A stretch of DNA of 64,000 nt from Pyrocephalus nanus (Eukaryota; Chordata; Aves; Passeriformes; Tyrannidae): NCBI GenBank assembly GCA_038380795.1, contig CM076266.1, forward strand, positions 36,407,425 to 36,471,424, read 5' to 3'. A program made the position numbers and the translations under genes. Of the stretch, positions 12,901 through 24,254 are shown piece after piece (the stretch's first letter is position 1; each line of letters opens with the position of its first letter). The notes beneath the pieces are model-generated. The model had not been told where the DNA came from. It saw nothing but the letters and a program-made list of their open reading frames with translations, and searched no databases.

Positions 12901-13344
12901 GAGAAAAACATTTCCCCCAAAGTGAATGGGGAATAACCCTCCCTGTAAGCAGAGAAGTGGAAGAAGGAAATGATTGGGCTTTACATCACAGTTTCCAACT
13001 TACTGAGAGAGGAAACCTTTCTAACGTTTCAGACATTCAGGTTTCCTGCTTCAGCTGTTCATTATATACTTCTTAATGCCTCCAACTAGTCATCACCTCC
13101 TCTCCTATGGAGTGCCTGAAACTGGAGGAGGGAAGTTAAATGGAAATAGTTATCCTTCTTTCCTGGCATTTTAAAAACATGAGGACATGCTTGAGACATT
13201 GACATTTTTTGGCTCTTTCTGCTGTTCTTCTCATATTTTTCCTCCCCTTCCTCTTCTTCCTTCTAATAGAGACTGCAGAGGAGGAAGGACAAGAAAATTC
13301 ACAACTTTTCTTTCCAAAACAAAAATTGATGGACATAGGAACTG

Positions 13345-13367
13345 AAAAAAAAAAAAAAAAAAAAAAA
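13345..13367 (+). repeat. A23 homopolymer
   Basis: Twenty-three uninterrupted A residues. A retroposon poly(A) tail on the plus strand was considered. The upstream 100 bases (a pyrimidine-rich stretch followed by a purine-rich one) do not resemble a known repeat 3' end and carry no AATAAA 10-30 bases before the run. Confidence 0.9.
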
Positions 13368-16300
13368 GCTGCCTTTGTTTCTCACTGCATAAATAGACAA
13401 AACATGTTGGCAGTCAGTCAGAATGGCAGCTAAGGTACCGGCTGGCAGATGGCTGTAAAGCTGTCAGATTTTTGGGGCAGCTTGATGTAAATGTAGATTA
13501 TGCACCTTTCATATTGGACGGGGGCTAATTGAATCCATACATCTCTGTTAACTCATATTCCAAGAAGAAAGCTTCATCCATTGGGATTTTGGCAAGGTGG
13601 CAAGTTCATTGCCTAATTTTGTAGCTTTTGCTTTGTCCACTTTCATAACTGCTTAACTGTAACAGAAGACAAGATGTCAGTGTTGGGTCCTTACCTGTTA
13701 CTCAGCTGCTGTGACTCATATGAGGCACATTACAACACACTGAGGAGTTGTGTTACTGAACACAAGATTTAAAGATCCTATTTAGAACAGAACAGAAAGG
13801 TTTTGTCAGCAAAGTCCAAGGCTAGTTGGTGACCATTTAGAGAAAGAATAAGAATAAATACTATTATTACGTGACTTTAGTAGTGTAACCTTGGACATGT
13901 CTGACAGTTGCATGCAATTATTTGCTTCCTTCATTCTGAAGGCAAAACCCTGCAAACATTCCCACACTACTGTCTGACAAGGCATAACTGTGGAACCCGC
14001 AAGGCAGAGATGTAAACTGTGATCCTTGCAGGCTCAAGTTGTACTAAAGCCAAGGCTTTCTGCCATCTCATTGATATATTAAATGCCAAGCAGTTGAGAT
14101 GAAGAAACTGTTACTTCATCCATCTTTGTGACTGAATGCCCTCGCTTCCCTTACATTTTGTTTATTCATGAGTATTTAGAGGCATTCTTCACTGTGGGTT
14201 CTGTAGCTGCAATTTTGTCTCCTGTCCACTTCATTAAACCTTGTTCTTGCATTTAGGGCAATGCTGCTTGTTACTTAGTTCATGACAGCCTGTTTTAGGA
14301 AAATGTAGAAACTACAGTTAGAGAAACAAGTGCAAAGAGGTGGGTGTGCAAGAGGGAGAAGGATGGCAAGAACTTCCATTGAAATGTATGCAAGGAATTG
14401 CTGGCAAGGAGGGCAGGGGGAAAAAAGCCAAACCACTTCTTAAAAATAGGAGGAAAGAGATGATGGAAAAAAATATGAATTCCTTTATTAGTGTGTAGCA
14501 TAGTTGTCAGGCAGTTTCATTCTTGGGTTGTGAGACATGGCTGATTACCAGTTAGAGAGAATGAAAGGGGGAATGGACTGTAATGGTTAAAGTTGAGAAA
14601 TAAAGGAATTTGGCTCCCTTTTTGGTCAGCCCTGTGATGGCACTGGGAGCTCTCTGGTTTTCCTTTGCTACCCATTCCCCCACTGTAATCAATGGCCTCA
14701 GTTGAATGAGCATGGAGGAAATGAATAAGCTTTGTTTTGATTCAAACTGAGGTAACTCTATCTAGAATTGTTACCAAATCTTGTAGTCCATGAGTCTGGA
14801 CCTAGGATTCATTTAATTCTTATTTTCAGCTATTTTGGAAAACCTACAATGTAGTCAAAATACCACACATGATTTCCAGCTGAGTGACGGCCTAAGGGCT
14901 CAGTATTGGAATAGTATAGGAGTAGTCCAAGAGTGTCAGGCAGGGAAGGAATTGAAATGCCCACATTTAATGCATTTCAATGTTATTTGCCTCCTAAGTT
15001 TAAAATTGGCTTACAAGTACACAGTCGTATTTGGCTCCCATTTCTGATAGAAGATACTGAGATAAGCTGAAGTAAAGGGCAAGAGTTTCAAGAGGAATGT
15101 CAAACTAGGCAGTGAGGCAAGGGGAGACATGGACAGCAGTATCATATTTTCAAGGCACAGTGAGGAGCAGATGATACATGCAACTTTTAAAATAATTCAT
15201 GCCAGAGCTGGAAATGAAGGTGCTGGGGCATCACATAAAGTTAGGTTCCACTACAGAAAGTAGAATGGAGCCCTTGGATAATGGGGAACACAAAGGATGT
15301 CCAAATCAGTGAAATGGCTCTAGTTGTCATTGTCCCATGCAAACTAACAGAGCCTCCACAACATGAGACTAGGCTGTTTCCCATCAGGACACCATCCTTC
15401 AGTCTCCTTATTGCTGACATTTTTCACACTCCAATAGTGAGTAGCATCTGATGGTGAGTGGCAGGATTTGTCAAAGAGGGATAAGAAACTGGCTTTGAGC
15501 TTCCCCTGAGCGAGCATCACCCGGGTTTGTGTGTTGGCACTTCAGGAGAGTAAATGGAGGGTTGGATCAGGTCAAACTGTGGCCTCTGTCCCACCTCAGC
15601 TGTATGGGCTGCTGTGAGCCATGAGCTGCTGCCTGCAATGGATGTGAAAGAAGCTGTTAGGACAACTGCACTGTCGGTCTCTGTCCCTGTCTGTATGTTC
15701 CAGTCTGTGTCTCAGTGAGGGCATTCAATCCTATTGAATGGAGGCTGACCTTCTAACCACATACTTTGTGTTCCATATCTCCTTACTTGTATATGTCAAG
15801 CCCCATCAAAGCAGCACAAAGTGGAAAGTCTTCACCTACTTGCAAGTTCTCTTCCACCACATTTTAGCCTATTATAACAACGTTGTCCCCGACACACTGA
15901 ATACTGTTGTGGCATTTTTATGCTGCTTTCCTGAACTAACTGTCTGGTCTAGATTCTGATTGTGGTTACGATAAGCTATTCTGGATTTAGGTGGTGTATA
16001 CTGTAAGTGAAATCCAGCTGAGAAACAGAATGAATATGCTTAACTGAAAAGCATATGCTTAACTGTACTCGTAGAGAAGCCACAACTTGTCAGCTCTGAA
16101 GTCGTGATAAATGGGGCTGATTAGTGCTGGGAAAACAGTATTTTTGTTGCTGTTTTTGCCAAAATTGTGAAAACAAAACTTGTCACAAAAATAGCAACCA
16201 TTGCTATTCTAGTGTAGACAAAAACAACGCCAAATCAACATCAGTAAGTAGGGGGAAAAAAGAAGAAATGTATGTTCAGAAAACAGTTTAATGAAAATGA

Positions 16301-19300
16301 AAGTTTATGTAGCCAATAAAAAGTGTGACTCATCTGTACTTCTTCTACCCCAACTGCAGACCAGTGCTCCAAAAATCTTTCCCTGAATTACTGTGTAGAG
16401 GGTGTTTATACGTTGAAGTCTGCTTATTAGTTTAAAACTCAAAAGCAGGCAGCTAGTGCACAGAGGGTCTTATTTCTTCATCTTACTCATGTGTAGGATG
16501 GCCTCTCAGATCAAATAGTCTATGAATAGTCCATGAAGATTTCTGACCTGTAAACTGAATGAAGTCATTGCCTCTTTCCGTGTGGCACTGGGTTCACTGG
16601 TGTGTATGGGGGAGATGGCTGTGCAGTGTATTTGAAGACTGAATGCACTGTACAGCCCTGCCCACAACCAGAATACACCACGTAACCTGCCAGGCTAGAG
16701 AGGGCTGGGAGTTGGTGCTCAGCAGTGTTTCCATCTTCTTCCTTCGGCTGTCAGTGGAATTGATGTATTTGTGGTTCTGTGCAGCCATCAGTAGTGATTG
16801 TTGATTGTTCAAAGCTGCCTTTTGTTTCTCTTATCCTTCCATTTCTAGCTATTGTGAGTCTGTTATGATCCTCATAACTCCAGGTCACTCCAACAGCCTT
16901 TTCAGGTTTTATTCCAAAAACATTGTTAGAAAGCTTTAATTTATTTTGATTTGGTATTATTTAGCATCATTATGTAATTATTTTGTTAGTCATGGAATAG
17001 TAATTTTTTAAAATAGCTAAACCACCAAGTGTTAGGTGAAAAAGATAATAATCACACTTAACACCATGTTTTGAGGACACTTAAGTGGTCATTATAATGC
17101 AATGATGCATTTAAAGGTTTTCTATATGAAGTATCAGAGGTTAAAAGTTGTTCACTGTTTTAGATGATAAGGAAGCCAAAGACATCCATCCTAACAGATC
17201 AGTTCATCAAGAAGTACTGCTAAGCCCTTGGCTAATGGAAATTCTTCATTTTAATATGAAGTACACAAATGATCACTTTTTATGAACCAAACTATTTTCA
17301 GTTGGTGAAATTTCTAGTTTTTCACTTTCTAGAAGGAGCAAAAGCAATGCATCAGTGTAATGGAATGATAATTGCACAGTTGGTCCCCTTTGGGAGCAGT
17401 GATAGGCAAAGATGAAACCCAGATCTGGCAAAACTCATTAATTTGTGTTATCATGTCATAACATAGTTTGTTTATTTAACATTGGCCTTCTTGCAAAGAA
17501 AAGATGTTTAATTATTAAATTTTGATGCATTTTCACTGCTGTTTGTTTCTTTCAGAGCAAGCAAAAAAACCCCCTTTTCTTCCTTTCTTATTTTCTTCTT
17601 TGATATGTGCTCTTTACTGTCTGAGTAATCCCCTGCAAAACCTGTAGTATAATGGATTAGGTATACTCAAGCCATCTGGCTCTGATCAGATCAGGATTTG
17701 TGATCTATGAATATCTGGAGGGGTAAAACCAGTAAAAGTGAAAACTTTGAACTGACTTCATTGACTTTAGTTTCTTATCTTCCTTGATTAGGATGTGATA
17801 TGGCTCAAAAGAGTAAAATGCTATGAAAACAGAGCCAAAACAAATAAATCAGTCCAACTGAGGCAAGATTTGGTAGGTAATGCAACCACATAGCAGGTGT
17901 ATTTTATCTGAACTTCATGAATATTTTATATAATCCTTTGTGGAATAACTGCGTACTCTTTAAAAAAAAAAAGCCAAACAACAACCAACAAATCAACACT
18001 CGCAAATCATTTATATAAAGTAGATAATACAGAATGGGGAAGGAACTGGCTTAACAATTTCATATGCAGAACACAGCAGGCCAACTACTGATTTATTGAA
18101 AAGCCATTTTTTCTACTGGTGTAGACTACTGCTTCTGCCATAAACAAGATTCACCCGGTGCCCAGCAAACACCAAAAAGGCAACACAGCTTAAGGGGCTA
18201 TACCAAGTGTCACCTCTAAAGTTCTTCATCTCATATGTTCTTACTCTTCTCTCTGCTTGCAATGGCAGAGCTTTTCCCCCTTATATCTGTTATCCCATGG
18301 TCACTGCCATCATCGCTGACAGGCTTGGCCTTGGCCAGTGGTGGGTCTATCCTGGAGCCAGCTGCCATTGACTCCACTGGATATAGGGAAAGCTTCTAGT
18401 AGCTCCATATAGAAGCCATACCTGTAGCCCCTTCTGCTACCAAAACCTTGCCACACAAACCAAATACAGTAGGTAGCCAAAACCTTTCCTTCAGATGTCA
18501 AAGTTGCTCTGGGTAGGAAAAAAACCTGCAAGCTAAAGCAAAAAACCAAAAGTGCCATAATCCTTGTGTTTTTTTGCTTCAAAGCCCTCAAAAGCCAAGG
18601 TGTTTGTGCTAAGGGAAGTGCAATAGGTTACCTGAGGTACGACTCAGAAATATGGATGAACAACTTTCCTCTTTCTCTCCTTAGGACAGCAGATAGTCAA
18701 AGGTTCCCAGGTCTTTGTCTCTGCATCCCACTGGTGCCCACTTCTTCTTTTATTCTTCCTGTGGTAGGAACAGCTCAACCTCCAGTTCAAATTGCTTCTT
18801 CCAGGGGGCAAAATCCAATTTTGCCTACCTTGCTGATAAGTCCTGAGATTTCCCTGTTTATAGCCATGATTCTATGTGAATGTTGCTGATTTCCTCTGTT
18901 GGTTCTCCATGTTTCTGATTCTAATTTGACAACAAAAGCTCAATGTCTCCTCTTAGCAGAAGTTAAACCTGGAGTGTGCCCCTGAATATCTTTATAGGCA
19001 TAGCTGATCATCTCTAAACACTTTTCCTCATAGCAGTTCTTTTGGAGCTGTTTGTTGGGTACAAATGAACAGTTTTGCAGAAGACCTTGTAATTGGAAAG
19101 GAAGTGAACAGAATCAGGCTTTATGGAGTCTTTCTACAAAGATTTGAAAAGAACAGAGTTTTAAGACTGAAAGAGAGAAGAGTAGTCAATTATTTGAAAT
19201 CTTACTCCTGGGGAGAAAAAGTAGTAAACACTGTTACATAAATGGGGGTAGGAATATAAGCAGTGACTTCACTGTTACAGCCTGGAGTTGTTTTTAACTG

Positions 19301-20693
19301 TTTGTGTTTTTATTGAGGGAATACTGTTCAAACTTTTAGTGCTGCCTGTCCAGGGAAGAGTATCTCAGAAACATCTGGTCCTTTTCTGCATACAGTCAGT
19401 GATCATTTTATTCCCATTATTTCCTTAAAAAAACCATTCAGCTGCAGAGCACAGATTGTTTAAAATCAAACCAAAAAAATGGGAGCCTTTCCCATAATCA
19501 CACTTGTGTCACAACTGACTTTTATTTAGATTTTCATAGCAGAGCATCTACTGCATATGAGTTGCAATCTCATTCCATGTTCCTGATAGATTTTCTGTCT
19601 TGATTGTATGAGAGGCAGGGGGAATAATTTTCTGGGGAAAGTGAAATACTCCCACAGGTAGACAAATAGTAACACAAACTGTGACATGAGCAGGGGAGTA
19701 TAACCGAGACATTTGCAGTGGATTTTTCTTCTCCTCCTTTCTGCTCTGCAGCAGAGCACAGGGCTTGTACTCAAAGACAGCACTGTCAGTACTCTGCTTT
19801 CTTTCATCTGTTTTTCTTTCTTCCCTTCCGCTCTTACTTATTTGGAATGAAGCTTGTTTGACCCAAGGACTGTGTTAATGCAAAATCTAGCCCACGTGTC
19901 TCAGACTATACAGGCAACTCTAGAGGCTGGCTGTAATGATAATTTTCATTATTTAAATAATTGCATTTTCTTTAAATTTTCTCATTTTCATTAGCAAGGT
20001 CCTTAGAGAAATAAAAGCAGAAAGCTGAGCCATGACTTTTTTTCTTTTTGGACTTTGGCTGAATTTGTTTTGGCTCTGCTGGTGGGCTCATAAACAGCTT
20101 AAACCCATTTAAGTTGGAAAATGGACCATCTCAGAATGGAAAGCAGACAGTGACAGCACACAGCATGAGAGTCCTTGTAGGGAGCAGATGGCAGGCAGGA
20201 CCTTGAGCAGCACCCAGCAGCACCAAGCATTCCTGTGGGCAGCACAGGGGCTGGTGTTGCACCTATTGGGAATCCTATGGATGCTGAGGACATAGGCTAA
20301 AAAGATATAGGATATAACAGCATTGCAGACCTGCACAGATGCAGACAGTCCTGGTGCCTGGCAGTTGCCTATCTGGAGATAATAGTGATAGCTGAGCTGT
20401 TGCTCTTTCTGATTAGCAGAAGCACTTTTGCAAGGCTGGTATGAGTTTTAAAAGACCTTGGAAACATTGGTTCGAATGCATTTTGATTAGGGTTAAGTCT
20501 GATTCAAATGTATTTCACAGTTTTGCAAGGGAGACATAGAGACTGCTTTCTGATCCTGGCTGTTTGCAAACAGCACATACTCTGGCAGCAAATTCCTCTG
20601 AGGAAAGGTCTGAACATCAGGCCCAAGGACCCGGTTTGAACATTGTCATAGTTCCATGTGCCAGGAGCTGGTTTTCAAAGGTGCGGTATCTCT

Positions 20694-20792
20694 GGTATCT
20701 GCAGTTTTCAGATACCCTGAGAAACTCTGTGGTTCCTCAGACTTGCTGTCAGTCTTTTTAAAGAACCTGGAGGAGGTTCCCTGCAGGAACCT
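20694..20792. repeat. cluster of two perfect short inverted repeats
   Basis: GGTATCTG (20694-20701) pairs with CAGATACC (20709-20716) around seven bases. About 60 bases on, AGGTTCC (20774-20780) pairs with GGAACCT (20786-20792) around ctgca, and the flanks extend the second stem with a one-base bulge. Two compact hairpins within 100 bases is mildly unusual. No family assignment is possible. Confidence 0.6.
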
Positions 20793-21078
20793 TCCTGAGA
20801 AGGTAATACATTGCTGGGGGAGCTCTTCCTTGTTTCATCTTCAGTTCCAGGACTCTGGAAATAGGCCAATACTTTCTAGAAATATTTTTTGCCAATTTTT
20901 GTTGTTGTCAGGTCCATGGAGGAAATAACCTAATTAATTCTCCTTTAGGTTCTACCAGTCATTTCATGCACTTTTGATCATTGAAGATGGAGATGAATAT
21001 GTAGCAAAATTAAACCCAGAAAAGATGTCTTTACTTTAAACAGACCTCTTAGAAGTAGCCTGCAAAACTCCAGAGTCC

Positions 21079-21118
21079 ACTGAACTCAGGTTGAAAACAC
21101 TGAACTGAGGTTGAAAAC
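21079..21118. repeat. 20-bp tandem duplication, two copies
   Basis: Units 21079-21098 and 21099-21118 are identical except for one C/G difference (actgaactcagg against actgaactgagg). This is a simple local duplication. Confidence 0.9.
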
Positions 21119-24100
21119 AACTGTTTATCACTATATGCACAATTATGGGAATTGTGACAAAATATTTTCACATTTCCCATATAGCTATTAAACCCCTTTA
21201 CCTAGTTTAGATCAGCATGCCCATAAATTTAACTTAGTAGATTTTTTAGAATGTAGAAGCATCAATGTGTTCAGTGATGCTGCAAAGCCTGTGCAAGGTG
21301 CAGCATATTCTATTTCTTGTCAAAGTTATCAGGTCTGTATTGATCTTAAAATCCATAGTTCATGACCTGGGGACTTCTTTTTCTACCAAATAAAGCACAT
21401 TTTAAAAATATTTAAAAGATCTTCAGTCTCTTTGTTGTTTGGAACTCTGAAAATAGATGTTCACTTTTGGAATCCAACTGGAACACTCAGTGATGCTCCA
21501 CATTAAATTTCCATCCAGAAAAATATTAGTGGAAGTTCCAATGAGCATAAATATAAATGCAAGTACTACTTCCCTGGATTTGAAGCAAATAATGTTGTTT
21601 TGGTTCATATTAAAGGAATTCTTCAGTTGACACTCATGCAACCTACTTTGTGGTAAGCTGGAGATATGAGCAATGAACAAAGGCTGCAGGGTGGACAAAA
21701 TAAATTATAGAAAAAGCTGAATAGGAAGAGATTGTGCCATTGAAAAACAGTATGTTTATTAACATCTGGATGTTGTTTGTGAAGAGATGGAATGATGGCT
21801 GATGGGAGTTTGGAAGGAAAAAAACCTAGAAGGGTATTGAATTTCTCATGCCTGTTTTCATGCAGACTGAAACAGCACTTGACTGAACTGGTGGATTTTA
21901 CAACATCTGGAGCAGCAACAGAACAACTGTAAAAATTTGTAGTGATGAAAAAGGGTGAGGTGGTGTTACACTACTTCTCTCTTAAAGTGAGATGGAGGAT
22001 GTTACTTGACAAAAGAATGTGGTACAGATTAGATAGACTGCCTTATGGGAGAAAACGCCCTTCCCTTTCATAGGTTCAGTGATCTATTTTAGCCTGTGCA
22101 TCAATATTTTGTTTTGCTTCATAATTGCTGGGGTTAAAAAAAAAAAAAGTAAGAAGTGGTGTGCCTACAAGCAGAATTTTGCTAATGCTCCTTCTAGCCA
22201 AAGCTCAGGTGCAAGGTGAGATACCAGTAGGGATGAATGGACATCACTACTTGAGCACAAAATATGGAGAAGGAGAAAGCTTGGGAAGAAAATAATCCTT
22301 AGGAAGTATCTTACGTCTCTTACTGTCTGCCTCTTTACAAAATCAAATCAGAAAACATTTGATGACTCTAGAGTTGCTGGACCCTTTGCTAACCAGGGCC
22401 ACGTTATAAACATTACAGGAGGAAAAAAGATCACAAAGGACTGGCTCTAATAACTTCTAATTGTGCACATATACATGGTTAAAGAAGGAGTGCTCATAAA
22501 GCTGGACTTTGGAAATGCATTTAATGTATTTTCACTGCAAGCCCCTCAAACAGAAAAACTATATGAACATAAAATTCTTTTGTCTAAGCACCATTTGATG
22601 TTAACTTGTAAGTTTTTGTGCTGGTTGCCTCATCTTGCAGTTTAGAAATACCTTCAGCTGATGGCTGAAATTCTGTCACTACTGAACTCAGTGATAGACT
22701 CCTGTGCATTTCAGAAGGGACAGGATTTCACTCCATATACTTTTGCAATGGAGATTAGGCTGTGGTGCTTCCTGTATAATAGATTTGTTATTCTTTGAAT
22801 CAGCCAGAATTTTTTTTGTCCATGAATTATCACCAGACCAAAATAAAAATGCTGTACTCATAAAGCAAATAGTAAGGAAAAGCATGAACTTTAAAAACAA
22901 AATCCAAAAGTTTCCCGTATGTTAATCATCCACAAGGATCACCATCTCTTTATTTATGACTGTAATTTAGATAGGTGTTTTTTAACTGTTTACCGTCCTA
23001 AACCATTACTACTCTCTGTACTGATGGAGTAGGTCCCTTTCCATACCTATGACAGTGAACAGGATATAATAGCAGTCACCTTGCCATCAGTGTACAATAT
23101 CAAGGTTGCAAAGCTTTATTGCCCTGTTTTGACAGACAAAATCTGGAGGAAAGGGAGACTGTTTTTCCAGCTTGGAACATAATGCCTTTTTTCTATGTAA
23201 CAGGATGCCTTGGTTCTGTTTTTAAAAAATGCAGGTTTGTGCCAAGACTGGCAACTTAAATGGCAGTACTGAAAGGAACCATCACTTTCTAGATACACAC
23301 ATGCCTATAAGCAATGACTTTGTTTACAAAAAATGTTTGCATTCTATTATGAGCAGCTCAAGATATCACTGTCATGTTGCTGAGAAGGAAGCATTTCATC
23401 CAGCAGACTTTCACTCAACAAACTGCATGGCATTGCACAAGAGAGGGAGGAAAGAGGATGTTCCTTCTGAGAGAAAGTTGCTTTAACTCTGAAGGTTTGT
23501 TTTGCTTTAAGTGAAGCCATCCTTTCCCCTTTTCTGTATTTCCTCTTCCTAGATTTAAGTACATCATACTGATCTCTTCTGAATAGTCTCTGCTCTTATC
23601 GTTCATAGTTTTCCTTCTCTTCCTAGTCTATCCTTACAGGATAGAAACAAAATGTATAATAGGCAAAAGGGAGTTATCAGAGGCAAAAATAGCAACCTCA
23701 TAGCCCAAGATGTGATATGCAATCATTTGGCTATTTCCTACCCTCTACCATTTCTCTCCCCTTTAGGATTTCCAGACATGAAGCTGTTAGGCAGATAGCT
23801 TGTGTTGAACATTTCAGTGTGCAGGGTGTGTCGCCTGTTTGTTTTGATTCAGAGTGTGATTCATTTGATGCTTTGTGAGGTTTTGGTGCATGCCTTGTGC
23901 ATACAGCCCCATGAATTATGTCCCTGAAGGAATGCTGCCTATTATTAGCTCTGCAAAATAGACACCAACTCTCTGGGAGGCTGCTGTGATAAAAAGCCTT
24001 ATTGCAGAAAGGTCGTGTGCTATTTCTGTTAACTCTTTTGAGGCAATTGAGAAAAGGCTGTAGACTAATAAACTGAGAATGAGAGCAGAGCTGGGACTTT

Positions 24101-24151
24101 CTGATCCTGTCTGTGAGAGTAATACCTCCAATAGCCTTGCAAAGATACAAA

Positions 24152-24254
24152 GGACCAGATCCCGTAAAGTGTTTTGGTACCTAAATCCCACCAAACTTGG
24201 ACTAAATGAAATCAGGAAGCATTTAGGTACCTGAATACTTTTCTGTATCTGGCC
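24152..24254. mobile_element. MITE-like palindromic DNA-transposon remnant
   Basis: The 103-bp segment is an imperfect palindrome. Read from the left it begins ggaccagatcccgtaaagtg and reaches ggtacctaaat. Read from the right on the other strand it begins ggccagatacagaaaagtat and reaches the same ggtacctaaat. The centre carries a decayed self-complementary patch near tgaaatca. This matches an abundant ancient amniote repeat type remembered as having arms like 'ggatctgggcc' and 'ttaggcacctaa', consistent with a nonautonomous DNA transposon that folds on itself. Family name and target-site duplication cannot be fixed by eye. Divergence between the arms indicates great age. Confidence 0.6.

Larger units (their letters stand above)
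8471..24151. other. long noncoding stretch, no gene recognised
   Basis: Open frames reach only 139 codons (minus 23731-24150) and 131 codons (plus 10313-10708), with no familiar motif, signal peptide plus body, or splice-bounded exon series. The stretch contains a (TG)n run at 9202-9218, an A23 run at 13345-13367, A11 at 17962, A13 at 22136, short perfect inverted repeats at 9935-9956 and 20694-20716, and a 20-bp tandem duplication at 21079-21118. AT-rich blocks at 9470-9700, 12180-12560, 13440-13650, 16915-17180 and 19840-20000 have the TAAT-rich, low-complexity-free texture often seen in conserved noncoding elements, but conservation cannot be judged here. Confidence 0.6.

Noticed and set aside
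13345..13367. A23 run as a LINE or SINE tail
   Set aside because: The preceding sequence does not match a repeat 3' end, and CR1, the dominant avian LINE, does not end in poly(A).
20100..20340. Cys-rich minus-strand frames, considered as a small secreted peptide
   Set aside because: Two overlapping frames are both open and both Cys-rich because of repeated gca/tgc words. Spacing does not fit a known peptide family.
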